Positions 1 through 8,749 of a stretch of 64,000 nt of DNA are shown here, in pieces. Below the pieces are notes generated by a model. It saw nothing but the letters and a program-made list of their open reading frames with translations. It did not search any database and was not told where the DNA came from. The position numbers and the translations under genes are program-made. How positions within the stretch are numbered: the stretch's first letter is position 1; each line of letters opens with the position of its first letter. Origin of the DNA: Pelagihabitans sp965238025 (lineage in GTDB: Bacteria > Bacteroidota > Bacteroidia > Flavobacteriales > Flavobacteriaceae). The stretch lies in NCBI GenBank assembly GCA_965238025.1, contig OZ250162.1, positions 2,728,001-2,792,000 on the forward strand. Direction: 5' to 3'.

Positions 1-255
1 TCTCCTTATTCATCTATAAAATTACTAAAACTACTGCAATCTTGGTCAAATACTGTACCTATATTCGTTAAAGTAGTGGTAAATGTCGAAAAAAGTAGAG
101 ACCCACCGAATTACATGGTCAATTTTTATTGAACAAACCACCGAAAATAGTGTTAATAAATTGTTGAATAAAACAACGTTTATATGCCTTGAAAGGTATC
201 ATTTTAAGTATATTGGGCTACTTTTTTAACGATAAATAATACATTAGATTTTTAA
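1..255. promoter_or_regulatory. Intergenic leader upstream of gyrA
   Basis: AT-rich stretch without a supportable ORF. At the extreme left edge the minus strand reads AATAAGGAGA, which resembles a ribosome binding site for a divergent gene starting just outside the window. In flavobacteria a clp ATPase often lies there, but that is inference. Imperfect -7-like words (TATATTGG near 213) may belong to the gyrA promoter; none is a clear match to TAnnTTTG. Confidence 0.35.
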
Positions 256-2832
256 ATGGCTGAAGGAGAAAAACTGATTGCAATTAACATAGAAGATGAA
301 ATGAAATCTGCCTACATCGATTATTCGATGTCGGTCATCGTGTCACGTGCCCTACCGGATGTCAGGGATGGCTTAAAACCTGTACACAGAAGGGTTTTAT
401 ATGGGATGCACGAGCTAGGTGTTCGTTCAAGTAGTTCACACAAGAAATCTGCCCGTATTGTTGGGGAGGTTTTAGGAAAGTACCACCCTCATGGTGATAC
501 CTCCGTTTACGATTCTATGGTGCGTATGGCCCAAGAATGGAGCCTTAGATATATGTTGGTAGACGGTCAAGGTAATTTTGGTTCTGTTGATGGCGATAGT
601 CCTGCGGCAATGCGATATACCGAGGCACGTATGCGCAAGATCGCAGATGACATGTTGGCGGATATTGATAAAGATACGGTTGACCATCAATTGAATTTTG
701 ATGATTCGTTGGAAGAACCAACAGTTTTACCGACAAGGGTTCCCCAATTATTGATTAACGGAGCCTCTGGTATAGCGGTAGGTATGGCAACCAATATGCC
801 TCCCCACAATCTGTCTGAAGTGGTCGATGGAACGATTGCCTACATCGATAATAATGATATAGAAATAGATGAGTTAATAACCCATATCAAGGCCCCGGAT
901 TTCCCGACAGGAGGTGTTATTTATGGTTATGATGGGGTGAAGGAGGCCTTTCATACAGGTCGCGGCCGCATCGTAATGCGAGCCAAGGCAACCTTTGAGG
1001 AAGTTCAAGGGAGGGAGTGTATTATCGTTAACGAGATTCCCTACCAGGTGAATAAAGCCGACATGATCAAGAAGACTGCAGACTTGGTCAATGATAAGAA
1101 GATAGATGGTATTTCAAGCATTCGGGACGAATCGGATAGAAAGGGAATGCGCATTGTCTATATTCTTAAGCGGGATGCGATTCCTAATATCGTGTTGAAC
1201 ACCCTATTTAAATATACAGCCTTACAAACGTCTTTTAGTGTTAACAATATTGCTCTGGTAAAGGGGCGGCCACAATTGTTGAACGTAAAAGAAATGATCC
1301 ACTATTTTGTGGAACACAGGCATGAGGTCGTGGTCCGCCGAACCAAATTTGAATTAAAAAAGGCCGAAGATAGGGCACACATTCTAGAAGGATTGATTAT
1401 TGCCTCCGATAATATTGATGAGGTAATCGAAATCATTAAGGCTTCTGCCAATGCCGATGAGGCCCGGCAGAACTTGATTGAGCGTTTTAAACTTTCGGAA
1501 ATTCAAGCGAAGGCCATTGTAGAAATGCGTTTGCGTCAACTTACCGGTCTTGAACAGGACAAGTTACGTAATGAGTACGACGAGATTATAAAGACCATTG
1601 CCGATTTAAAGGATATTCTTGACAAAAAGGATCGAAGAATGCAGATTATCAAAGATGAGCTTATTGAAGTACGTGATAAGTACGGTGATGAAAGACGTTC
1701 TGAAATCAACTTTGCAGGCGGAGACCTTAGCATAGAGGATATGATCCCCGATGAGCAAGTGGTTTTAACCATTTCCCATGCAGGTTATATTAAAAGAACA
1801 CCACTTTCAGAATACAAAACCCAAAATAGGGGAGGTGTAGGTCAAAAAGCTTCTTCCACCAGAAGTGAAGATTTTCTAGAGCATCTTTTTGTGGGTACCA
1901 ACCATCAATACATGCTATTCTTTACCCAAAAAGGAAAATGTTTCTGGATGCGGGTCTATGAAATTCCAGAAGGAAGTAAAACTTCAAAAGGTAGGGCCAT
2001 TCAGAACCTTATCAATATAGAGAAAGGCGATATGGTAAAGGCCTTTATCTGTACGCAGGATTTAAAGGATGAAGAATATGTAAATAGTCATTACGTGATA
2101 ATGGCGACTAAAAAAGGTGTGGTCAAGAAAACATCCCTAGAACAATATTCCCGACCGCGTTTAAACGGAATCAAAGCGATAGGGGTGCGGGATGGTGATG
2201 AATTGTTAGAAGCAAAACTTACCACAGGAACAAGTGAAATTTTCCTTGGACTAAGATCCGGAAAGGCTATTCGTTTTGAAGAGAGTAAGACCCGACCAAT
2301 GGGCCGTAATGCCTCCGGGGTGCGTGGTATTACACTAGGGAGTGATAATGATGAAGTTGTTGGCATGGTGTCCGTTCATAATTTTGAGGATGATATTCTT
2401 GTGGTTTCTGAAAATGGCTATGGTAAAAGATCCAGCATTGATGATTATCGCGTAACTAATAGAGGCGGTAAAGGTGTAAAGACCATATCGATAACCGAAA
2501 AAACAGGTGGCTTGGTTGCCATTAAGAACGTTAGTGACTCTGACGATTTAATGATAATCAATAAATCGGGCATTGCCATTCGTATGAGTGTTGAGGACCT
2601 TCGGGTTATGGGAAGGGCCACACAAGGCGTTAAATTGATTAACATAAAAGGAAAGGATTCCATTGCAGCAGTTGCCAAAGTGATGAAAGATGAAGATTCC
2701 CTAGATGAGGTTGATATTAACGATATTGAGGTAAATACAGAAGATGGCACGGCTATTGATAATGAGGGTACGGATGATACCAATAAGGACTCAGATGATA
2801 CCAATAAGGATACAGAAGATACTAAAGAATAA
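256..2832 (+). CDS. gyrA: DNA gyrase subunit A
   Basis: Catalytic subunit of the ATP-dependent type IIA topoisomerase that supercoils DNA; it works as A2B2 with GyrB, which is not in this window. The 858-residue product has the usual length. It opens with the GyrA core, has the active-site tyrosine at Tyr121 in AAMRYTEAR, and carries the quinolone-determining segment HPHGDTSVYDSM, with Thr82 and Asp86 at the E. coli Ser83/Asp87 positions. A GyrA box in the C-terminal beta-pinwheel reads NRGGKG (about 2460-2477), which favours gyrase over ParC. The last 45 or so residues are a very acidic, repetitive tail. The start MAEGEKLI is the first ATG and fits the family N terminus. Confidence 0.98.
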   Translation: MAEGEKLIAINIEDEMKSAYIDYSMSVIVSRALPDVRDGLKPVHRRVLYGMHELGVRSSSSHKKSARIVGEVLGKYHPHGDTSVYDSMVRMAQEWSLRYMLVDGQGNFGSVDGDSPAAMRYTEARMRKIADDMLADIDKDTVDHQLNFDDSLEEPTVLPTRVPQLLINGASGIAVGMATNMPPHNLSEVVDGTIAYIDNNDIEIDELITHIKAPDFPTGGVIYGYDGVKEAFHTGRGRIVMRAKATFEEVQGRECIIVNEIPYQVNKADMIKKTADLVNDKKIDGISSIRDESDRKGMRIVYILKRDAIPNIVLNTLFKYTALQTSFSVNNIALVKGRPQLLNVKEMIHYFVEHRHEVVVRRTKFELKKAEDRAHILEGLIIASDNIDEVIEIIKASANADEARQNLIERFKLSEIQAKAIVEMRLRQLTGLEQDKLRNEYDEIIKTIADLKDILDKKDRRMQIIKDELIEVRDKYGDERRSEINFAGGDLSIEDMIPDEQVVLTISHAGYIKRTPLSEYKTQNRGGVGQKASSTRSEDFLEHLFVGTNHQYMLFFTQKGKCFWMRVYEIPEGSKTSKGRAIQNLINIEKGDMVKAFICTQDLKDEEYVNSHYVIMATKKGVVKKTSLEQYSRPRLNGIKAIGVRDGDELLEAKLTTGTSEIFLGLRSGKAIRFEESKTRPMGRNASGVRGITLGSDNDEVVGMVSVHNFEDDILVVSENGYGKRSSIDDYRVTNRGGKGVKTISITEKTGGLVAIKNVSDSDDLMIINKSGIAIRMSVEDLRVMGRATQGVKLINIKGKDSIAAVAKVMKDEDSLDEVDINDIEVNTEDGTAIDNEGTDDTNKDSDDTNKDTEDTKE
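2773..2810 (+). repeat. Short tandem repeat in the gyrA acidic tail
   Basis: The word GATGATACCAATAAGGA occurs twice with a 21-bp period (2773-2789 and 2794-2810). It encodes two DDTNKDx heptads and keeps the reading frame. Such a tract could vary in copy number without breaking gyrA. Confidence 0.85.
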
Positions 2833-2869
2833 TACACACACACACTAATTTTAAATTAAATCAAAGAAG

Positions 2870-4132
2870 ATGAAAACTAAATTTTTAATACTTGCAGCCA
2901 TGTGTTTTTCAGTGCTTGGTGTTGCACAGAAGAATGAAATCAAAGCCGCTGAAAAAGCAATTAAAAGCGGTGATTTTGCCGCTGCCAAAACAGCATTGGA
3001 CGGTGCTTCCGGCAGTATTGATGGTGCCGATGCCAAATTACAAGGTCAATATCACTTTTTAAATGGTAAGATAAATGCCAACCTTGCAAAAAGCGGCGAC
3101 GTTAGTGCCGTAGATGTGGCCGTGGCTTCGCTCCAAAAAGTAATTGCCATGGAAGAACAATCCGGCAAGAAAAAATACTCAGAGGATGCAAAAAATCAGC
3201 TTACCGTAATTTCCAGCGACTTGGTCAATAGCGCAATAGCAGATGAAAAGACCAAGAATTATAAGAGTGCGGCCGAGAAATTATATAAGAGCTATAAATT
3301 AAGCCCTAAAGATACAGTTTACCTTTACTATGCTGCTAATTACGCCGTTAGCGGAGGAAATTATGAGGAAGCCTTAACCTATTACAATGAATTGCAAGGA
3401 GTTGGTTATGACGGTAGTAGCATCGTTTATAAAGCCACAAATTCAGAGACGGGACAGGTAGAAACTATGGAAAAATTACAAAGGGACTTAATGGTCAAAT
3501 CTGGCACCTATACTGATCCTTTGGATGAAAAGGAAGCTTCTAAAAAGGCCGAAATTGTCAAGAATACTGCAATAATCTATCAACAGTTAGGTCAAAATGA
3601 TAAGGCTCTGGATGCCTACAAAGTTGCAAGGGCCTCTAATCCCAACGATGTTAACCTTTTGTTGAATGAGGCAAACCTACATTTTACCATGGGAGACAAA
3701 GATACTTTTAAAGTATTAATGGAAGAGGCGACGCAAATGGCGCCTGATAATGCAGATATTCAGTATAACATTGGTGTTATAAATATGGAGCAAGGTAATC
3801 TAGAAGCAGCAAGAGCCGCTTATAATAAGACCTTGGAGATAGACCCCAACTATACCAATGCCCAATTGAACCTTTCTACGACTTATGTTAATGAAGGTAA
3901 TGGACTTATAGATGAAATGAATACTTTGGGAACTTCACGAGCTGACGCTGCACGTTATGATGAGCTAAAGCAAATGAAAGATGATCTTTTTGCGGAAGGG
4001 GCTGGAGTTTTGGAAAACGCTTTAAAAGGAAGTCCAGATAATCAGTCAATTTTATCTCAATTGAAAAATATTTACGGAGCTATGGGGGACAATGAAAACT
4101 TCATGCGTGTAAAGAAGTTATTAGGAGAGTAA
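2870..4132 (+). CDS. Periplasmic TPR-repeat protein
   Basis: The 420-residue product begins with a classical signal peptide (hydrophobic stretch at residues 4-18, likely cleavage after VAQ) and then consists of helical tetratricopeptide repeats. Clear TPR units lie around residues 145-175, 230-265 and 295-330, for example NIGVINMEQGNLEAARAAY followed by NKTLEIDPN. TPR proteins act as scaffolds; no enzymatic motif is seen and the partner is unknown. It starts 37 bp after gyrA and may be cotranscribed with it; a strong terminator follows. The gap to gyrA holds a short ACACACAC tract. Confidence 0.85.
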   Translation: MKTKFLILAAMCFSVLGVAQKNEIKAAEKAIKSGDFAAAKTALDGASGSIDGADAKLQGQYHFLNGKINANLAKSGDVSAVDVAVASLQKVIAMEEQSGKKKYSEDAKNQLTVISSDLVNSAIADEKTKNYKSAAEKLYKSYKLSPKDTVYLYYAANYAVSGGNYEEALTYYNELQGVGYDGSSIVYKATNSETGQVETMEKLQRDLMVKSGTYTDPLDEKEASKKAEIVKNTAIIYQQLGQNDKALDAYKVARASNPNDVNLLLNEANLHFTMGDKDTFKVLMEEATQMAPDNADIQYNIGVINMEQGNLEAARAAYNKTLEIDPNYTNAQLNLSTTYVNEGNGLIDEMNTLGTSRADAARYDELKQMKDDLFAEGAGVLENALKGSPDNQSILSQLKNIYGAMGDNENFMRVKKLLGE

Positions 4133-4155
4133 TTTTCTCTCTTTCTTAAATAAAT

Positions 4156-4187
4156 ATCCCCGATGCACCACATCGGGGATTTTTTTT
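4156..4187 (+). terminator. Rho-independent terminator after the TPR gene
   Basis: Perfect 10-bp stem ATCCCCGATG/CATCGGGGAT with loop CACCA, followed by eight T residues. It ends transcription of gyrA-TPR between convergent genes. The T run overlaps the stop codon of the minus-strand gene. Confidence 0.93.
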
Positions 4188-4935
4188 AAATGATTTTTTT
4201 GATTACCCGAAGTTGATGGGTATAGTTGCCCAGTTCTGTATTAAATATTCCGGTGTGGTCTAGGCGGTCAATTCTAACACTCCCATGCACATGAATAACA
4301 TAATTGTCTTCCATTATGATGCCCACGTGATTGATTTCCCCATCAGAATTGTCAAAAAAGGCAAGGTCGCCCGGTTCGCTCTCCTCTATAAAACTTAATG
4401 CCTCGCCCTGCGTCGCCTGTTGGGCCGCAGTTCTTGATAATTCATGTCCATTTATGCGGTAGGTCATCTGCGTAAAACCCGAACTATCCAATCCAAAAGG
4501 TGTTAGACCTCCTGAAAGAAAGGGGGTGTTTAAATAATGAAGGGCGGTAGGTATGAGGTCTGATTTCTGTTGCTTTTTATCGGTAGATTTCCCGTCGAAA
4601 ATATGGTTAATGATTTCGCAGTTTCCAACCGATGACCCTAATAGTATTGGGATCAAAGTTCCTTTTTCGGTTTCTATAAAAGATACAAGGTCCTTGGTGT
4701 ATTGCTTTTCCGATTTCTGAATCCCATAATAACGTTCCTCCGTAATAAGAAATATTTGAAGGTTGCTCACCCAACCTTCATCCTTATCGAAAGCTTTTCT
4801 GATTTTACTAAAATGTTTACGGCTTTCCAAAACTTTAAAATGCTCACCGTAAAGTAGTTGGGTGGTCATTTCTGAATTCAGATCCGCGGTTATTCGCACG
4901 GGAACTAGGCTTAGAGGACAAATACCGTATTGCAT
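4186..4935 (-). CDS. NlpC/P60-like (C40) protein with SH3 region, catalytic Cys replaced by Ser
   Basis: The 249-residue product has an N-terminal bacterial SH3-like region (about residues 1-65, with GWVSNLQ) and a C-terminal NlpC/P60 domain (about 115-245). This family normally hydrolyses gamma-D-Glu-diamino acid bonds in peptidoglycan stem peptides. Conserved context is present: PFGLDSSGFTQ, EPGDLAFF, INHVGIIM (His203) and VIHVHGSVR. The motif that normally reads D-C-S-G-F is D-S-S-G-F, so the nucleophile position is Ser151 (codon AGT, complement of 4483-4485). No signal peptide is visible. It lies 18 bp downstream of the thiolase and is probably cotranscribed. It may be a noncatalytic binder or may use Ser. 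Confidence 0.85.
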   Translation of the reverse strand: MQYGICPLSLVPVRITADLNSEMTTQLLYGEHFKVLESRKHFSKIRKAFDKDEGWVSNLQIFLITEERYYGIQKSEKQYTKDLVSFIETEKGTLIPILLGSSVGNCEIINHIFDGKSTDKKQQKSDLIPTALHYLNTPFLSGGLTPFGLDSSGFTQMTYRINGHELSRTAAQQATQGEALSFIEESEPGDLAFFDNSDGEINHVGIIMEDNYVIHVHGSVRIDRLDHTGIFNTELGNYTHQLRVIKKII

Positions 4936-4953
4936 ATTTTGCTTTAGGAATAA

Positions 4954-6129
4954 TTAGCTGCGCTGCAAAACAAGAGCGGAAGCACCGCCACCACCATTGC
5001 AAATTGCGGCAGCACCAATTTTTGCCTCCTTTTCAGCAAGAATATGAATTAAGGTAACCAAAATCCTGGCGCCGGAGCAACCCAAGGGATGTCCCAGAGA
5101 AACTGCTCCCCCGTTTACATTTACATTGGCATCGTTTAGCCCCAATAATTTCATATTGGCCAGGCCTACTACTGCGAAAGCTTCGTTAAATTCAAAATAA
5201 TCAACATCATCAATAGCGATTCCGGCCTTTGCCAAAGCCTTGGGTAGGGCTTTTGCAGGGGCCGTAGTGAACCATTTTGGCTCGTGCGCAGCATCAGCAT
5301 AACCCTTTATTGTTGCTAAAGGGGTAAGCTTAAGCTCCTTAGCTTTTTCAGCACTCATCAAAACCATTGCGGCAGCCCCATCATTAATAGTAGAAGCATT
5401 TGCGGCGGTAACCGTACCCTCTTTTGAAAAAGCCGCCCTTAAGGCCGGTATTTTCTCCAATATCACATTTTTATATTCCTCGTCTTCAGAAACAACGATT
5501 GGCTCCCCTCTTCGTTGTGGAACTTCGACCGGAACTACCTCGTTGGCGAAACTCCCATTTTTCCATGCAGTTGCTGATCTTGAATATGATTGAATAGCGT
5601 AACTGTCCTGATCCTCTCTACTAAAATCATGTTCGGTAGCGCAGGCATCGGCACAAACACCCATAGCCTGTTGGTCGTATACGTCAACCAAGCCATCTTT
5701 TTGCATACCATCGATCATTGGTGTCGGGCCAAATTTTTGACCTTTGCGCATATAGGCATAATGCGGGATAAGGCTCATGTTCTCCATTCCGCCCGCAACA
5801 ATTATCGAGGCATCGCCAAGCGCAATTGACTGGGCAGCTTGCATTACCGTTTTCATACCGGAGGCACATACCTTGTTTATGGTAGTACAGGGCACCGTAT
5901 CCGGGATACCGGCAAAAATGGCCGCCTGTCTTGCAGGTGCCTGTCCCGTGCCAGCCTGCACAACATTCCCCATTAAAACTTCTTCAACTAAATTCGGATT
6001 CAGATTAATTTTATTCAAAGCGCCTTTTATGGCAATTGCCCCCAATTTAGGAGCCGGAACGGTAGAAAGGGCACCCATGAAACTACCTATGGGCGTTCGT
6101 ACCGCAGAAACTATGACAACCTCGTTCAT
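4954..6129 (-). CDS. Acetyl-CoA C-acetyltransferase (thiolase)
   Basis: A 391-residue thiolase of standard length that interconverts two acetyl-CoA and acetoacetyl-CoA, or acts in beta-oxidation. The acylation cysteine is Cys88 in NKVCASGMK, the active-site histidine His347 in SLGHPLGCSG, and the proton-shuttling cysteine Cys377 in CNGGGG. N-terminal RTPIGSF and central NEAFA motifs are typical. It is the upstream gene of a two-gene minus-strand unit with the NlpC/P60-like gene. Whether it is biosynthetic or degradative cannot be told from sequence alone. Confidence 0.95.
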   Translation of the reverse strand: MNEVVIVSAVRTPIGSFMGALSTVPAPKLGAIAIKGALNKINLNPNLVEEVLMGNVVQAGTGQAPARQAAIFAGIPDTVPCTTINKVCASGMKTVMQAAQSIALGDASIIVAGGMENMSLIPHYAYMRKGQKFGPTPMIDGMQKDGLVDVYDQQAMGVCADACATEHDFSREDQDSYAIQSYSRSATAWKNGSFANEVVPVEVPQRRGEPIVVSEDEEYKNVILEKIPALRAAFSKEGTVTAANASTINDGAAAMVLMSAEKAKELKLTPLATIKGYADAAHEPKWFTTAPAKALPKALAKAGIAIDDVDYFEFNEAFAVVGLANMKLLGLNDANVNVNGGAVSLGHPLGCSGARILVTLIHILAEKEAKIGAAAICNGGGGASALVLQRS

Positions 6130-6244
6130 ATCGTATTGTTTTAATCGTACAAAACTAATAAATAAAGAAGAAAGATCGGGCTAGTAAACGTAAAAGCTAT
6201 TATGAGGGTTTAATTTTCTATTTTTGATCATAGATACATGCTCA

Positions 6245-8290
6245 ATGCGAAAATTTCTCGATTCTATTTTCAAAAATCAGTCGCTTATCTACAAGTACTT
6301 TTTATACATTGCTTGTTTGTGTTGTATTGTATTTTTTTTTCCTAAAGGAGGGCAATTCAAGTACGAATTTCAAAAAGGGAAGCCTTGGCAATATGAAAAC
6401 CTGTACGCCCCTTTTGATTTTTCCATTAATAGAACACCGGAGGAAATCTCTAAGGAAAAAACCGCATTGTCGAGAAATAAAATAGACTACTATAGGTACG
6501 ATGATGATGTAGTGGCAGGGGTGTATGCGCAGTACGATGAGAGATTCCCTGAAATTTTTCCTTTAAGGACTTACAATCAAGTTCAAATTACAACACTATC
6601 AGCTGTTGGGAATTCGATTTTAGATACGCTATACGAACATGGCATTCTTGAAGGGGACATACTAAAAAAAGAACTTGACCCTATATATTTGGTAAGGAAC
6701 AATGAAGCCTCCAAGACCACCTTTGGTAAACTTTATTTACAAAAGAATATAGATAAAACGGTTGATGACATCGTACGAAAAAAAGGTTTGGGAAGTTTTA
6801 CCGAACCCTATCGGAGATTATTTGGCAGACTATTGCTGCCTAACGTTAGTTTAGACAAATCTCTTTCCAACAGCGCACTTCAGGAAGAACTTTCAAAGGT
6901 TTCCGGTACCCGAGGCACGGTAGACGAGGGCAAATTGATTATTGCCAAAGGGGAAGTGGTGGAGTCGGAAAACCTCCGGATACTGGAATCTTTAAAGCAG
7001 GAATATGCTTCTGAGCTTTGGACCGCCAATAACTATTATTTTATTCTTTTCGGTTATGCAGTTCTTGTAGCCTTGGTCTTAATGATGTTACTACTTTTTC
7101 TAAAAAGATACCGCCCTTTGGTTTATGAAAATAACGTAAAAGTTACTTTTATTTTTTTCAATATCCTCCTGATGGTTTTTGTTACCACCTTGGTGGTAAA
7201 ATATAATGAGGCCTATATCTTCGTAGTTCCCCTTTGTATACTCCCCTTAATTTTAAAAACTTTTTTCGACGCTCGTTTGGGCCTTTTCGTACATGTACTT
7301 ACAGTTTTGATTTTGGGTTTTGTGGTACCCAATAGTTTTGAATATATCTTTTTGCAAATTATTGCTGGTATCGTTACGATCCTCACAGTTTCCGAATTGT
7401 ATAAAAGAGCAAACCTCTTCATTTCAGTTGGCCAGATTACCCTTATCTATGTAATAGGTTATCTGGCCTTTCATATTATTCATGAAGGAAACTTAGACAA
7501 TATCATCTGGGGTACTTTGGCTTTGTTCCTTTTAAACGGAATGATAACGCTTTTTGCCCAGCCTTTAATATATGCTTACGAGAAGTTATTCGGCCTTGTT
7601 TCAGATGTATCCTTGTTAGAGCTATCCGATACCAATTCAAAATTATTAAAATCGCTTTCTAACAAGGCTCCAGGCACCTTTCATCACTCCTTACAGGTGG
7701 CAAATTTAGCTGAGGCCGCTGCAAATGAAGTGGGTGCAAATGCGATGCTGGTTAGGGTAGGGGCCTTGTACCATGACATAGGTAAGATCAATAATCCCAC
7801 CTATTTTATTGAGAACCAGATTACCAATGTGAATCCGCATGATGAACTGTCTCCAAAAGACAGTGCCAAGATTATTTTGGCACATGTTATAGAGGGTGTT
7901 GAAATTGCCCGAAAAAATAACCTCCCAGATAGGGTAATCGATTTCATTCGCTGCCATCATGGCACCACCTTGGTCTATTATTTTTATAAAAAACAGGAGG
8001 AGTTAGGGGAAGCGGATAAGGCCGATTTTACCTATCCAGGACCTATTCCATTTTCAAAAGAAACGGCTATATTGATGATGGCGGATTCTGTTGAAGCGGC
8101 TTCAAAGAGTTTAAAAAACCCGACCTTTTTGATTATCGATGAATTTGTGGATAAAATAATAGCGGGCCAGATGGCGGCCAATCAGTTTCTCAATGCCGAT
8201 ATTACCTTTAAAGAAATAGAAACTATCAAGAAAATCTTCAAACAAAAGTTGACCAATATCTATCATTTACGGGTAGAATATCCCGAATAA
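6245..8290 (+). CDS. 7TM-HD membrane phosphohydrolase (PgpH-like)
   Basis: The 681-residue product has an N-terminal membrane anchor (about 10-30), an extracytoplasmic region (about 40-265, 7TMR-HDED type), seven membrane helices (about 275-465) and a C-terminal cytoplasmic HD domain. Metal-binding motifs are visible: FHHSLQ (His480/481), YHDIGK (His510-Asp511) and CHHGTT. This is the architecture of PgpH, which hydrolyses the second messenger c-di-AMP in Firmicutes; Bacteroidota homologues probably do the same, but that is inference. The ATG at 6245 is preferred over an upstream in-frame TTG at 6224. It is divergent from the thiolase with about 115 bp between them. Confidence 0.9.
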   Translation: MRKFLDSIFKNQSLIYKYFLYIACLCCIVFFFPKGGQFKYEFQKGKPWQYENLYAPFDFSINRTPEEISKEKTALSRNKIDYYRYDDDVVAGVYAQYDERFPEIFPLRTYNQVQITTLSAVGNSILDTLYEHGILEGDILKKELDPIYLVRNNEASKTTFGKLYLQKNIDKTVDDIVRKKGLGSFTEPYRRLFGRLLLPNVSLDKSLSNSALQEELSKVSGTRGTVDEGKLIIAKGEVVESENLRILESLKQEYASELWTANNYYFILFGYAVLVALVLMMLLLFLKRYRPLVYENNVKVTFIFFNILLMVFVTTLVVKYNEAYIFVVPLCILPLILKTFFDARLGLFVHVLTVLILGFVVPNSFEYIFLQIIAGIVTILTVSELYKRANLFISVGQITLIYVIGYLAFHIIHEGNLDNIIWGTLALFLLNGMITLFAQPLIYAYEKLFGLVSDVSLLELSDTNSKLLKSLSNKAPGTFHHSLQVANLAEAAANEVGANAMLVRVGALYHDIGKINNPTYFIENQITNVNPHDELSPKDSAKIILAHVIEGVEIARKNNLPDRVIDFIRCHHGTTLVYYFYKKQEELGEADKADFTYPGPIPFSKETAILMMADSVEAASKSLKNPTFLIIDEFVDKIIAGQMAANQFLNADITFKEIETIKKIFKQKLTNIYHLRVEYPE

Positions 8291-8385
8291 TCACCATTTG
8301 TTGGTTGACCATTAAGACTTTAGTTGAAAAGCAATTCATTTGATGTTATCAGACTTAATTTAGTATAAAAAAATCAAATAAATAG

Positions 8386-8417
8386 TTGCTTTATAGTGTT
8401 GTAAAAATGTACATTTG
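8386..8417 (+). promoter_or_regulatory. Predicted promoter of the tRNA island
   Basis: TTG at 8386-8388 and a perfect Bacteroidota -7 box TACATTTG at 8410-8417, separated by 21 bp. It lies 36 bp upstream of tRNA-Ser. The spacing is slightly longer than the usual 19 bp. Confidence 0.6.
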
Positions 8418-8452
8418 CAACCGCTTTAGAGCGATGTTCATTAAAATATTTT

Positions 8453-8541
8453 GGAGAGGTGCCTGAGTGGCCGAAAGGAGCGGTTTGCTAAATCGTCGTA
8501 CCCTAACAAGGGTACCCAGGGTTCGAATCCCTGTCTCTCCG
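8453..8541 (+). tRNA. tRNA-Ser (anticodon GCT)
   Basis: The 89-nt gene has a seven-pair acceptor stem (GGAGAGG with TCTCTCC, one G-T pair), D arm CTGAGTGGCCGAAAGGAG, anticodon loop TTGCTAA, a long variable arm (stem GTACCC/GGGTAC) typical of serine tRNAs, and T arm GGGTTCGAATCCC. The discriminator is G; CCA is not encoded. Confidence 0.97.
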
Positions 8542-8582
8542 CTAAATTCTGGCAGAGATGACAGAAATTAGAAGTATTGTAA

Positions 8583-8637
8583 CTAGTAGATTGAGGGCCG
8601 ACGTACCGGCTGGCCCTTCGCTTAAAATATCTACTAG
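8583..8637 (+). ncRNA. Long stem-loop between tRNA-Ser and the tRNA-Pro fragment
   Basis: A perfect 9-bp outer stem CTAGTAGAT (8583-8591)/ATCTACTAG (8629-8637) encloses a second stem AGGGCC (8594-8599)/GGCCCT (8612-8617). It has no U-tract, so it is not a standard terminator. It could be an RNA-processing signal between tRNAs or one end of the GIY-YIG insertion. The function is unknown; only the symmetry is observed. Confidence 0.5.
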
Positions 8638-8653
8638 ACATTTACACTCAGTC

Positions 8654-8737
8654 CGGGGTGTAGCGTAGCCCGGTTATCGCGCCGTCCCGAAGTCTCGGGA
8701 GTACGCGGAGGTCGTCACGCTTGAGGCGTGACCACCT
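8654..8737 (+). pseudogene. Degenerate 5' copy of tRNA-Pro fused to hairpins
   Basis: Bases 8654-8683 repeat exactly the first 30 nt of the intact tRNA-Pro at 8980 (acceptor 5' strand, D arm and start of the anticodon stem). The anticodon region is then replaced by a hairpin TCCCGA-AGTC-TCGGGA (8685-8700). The block ACGCGGAGGTCG is shared again. Instead of a T arm there is a 12-bp hairpin with one mismatch (8709-8737, loop TTGAG). No 3' acceptor strand exists, so it cannot be a functional tRNA. It ends 12 nt before the ATG of the GIY-YIG gene and may form its structured 5' leader. Confidence 0.8.
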
Positions 8738-8749
8738 AGAAAAAGAATT

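Noticed and set aside
5777..6184. Plus-strand ORF of 135 residues over the thiolase
   Set aside because: Antisense to a complete thiolase with all catalytic residues; no independent support.
8441..8641. Minus-strand ORF across tRNA-Ser (GFEPWVPLLGY)
   Set aside because: It is the antisense reading of the tRNA-Ser gene, a well-known type of false ORF.
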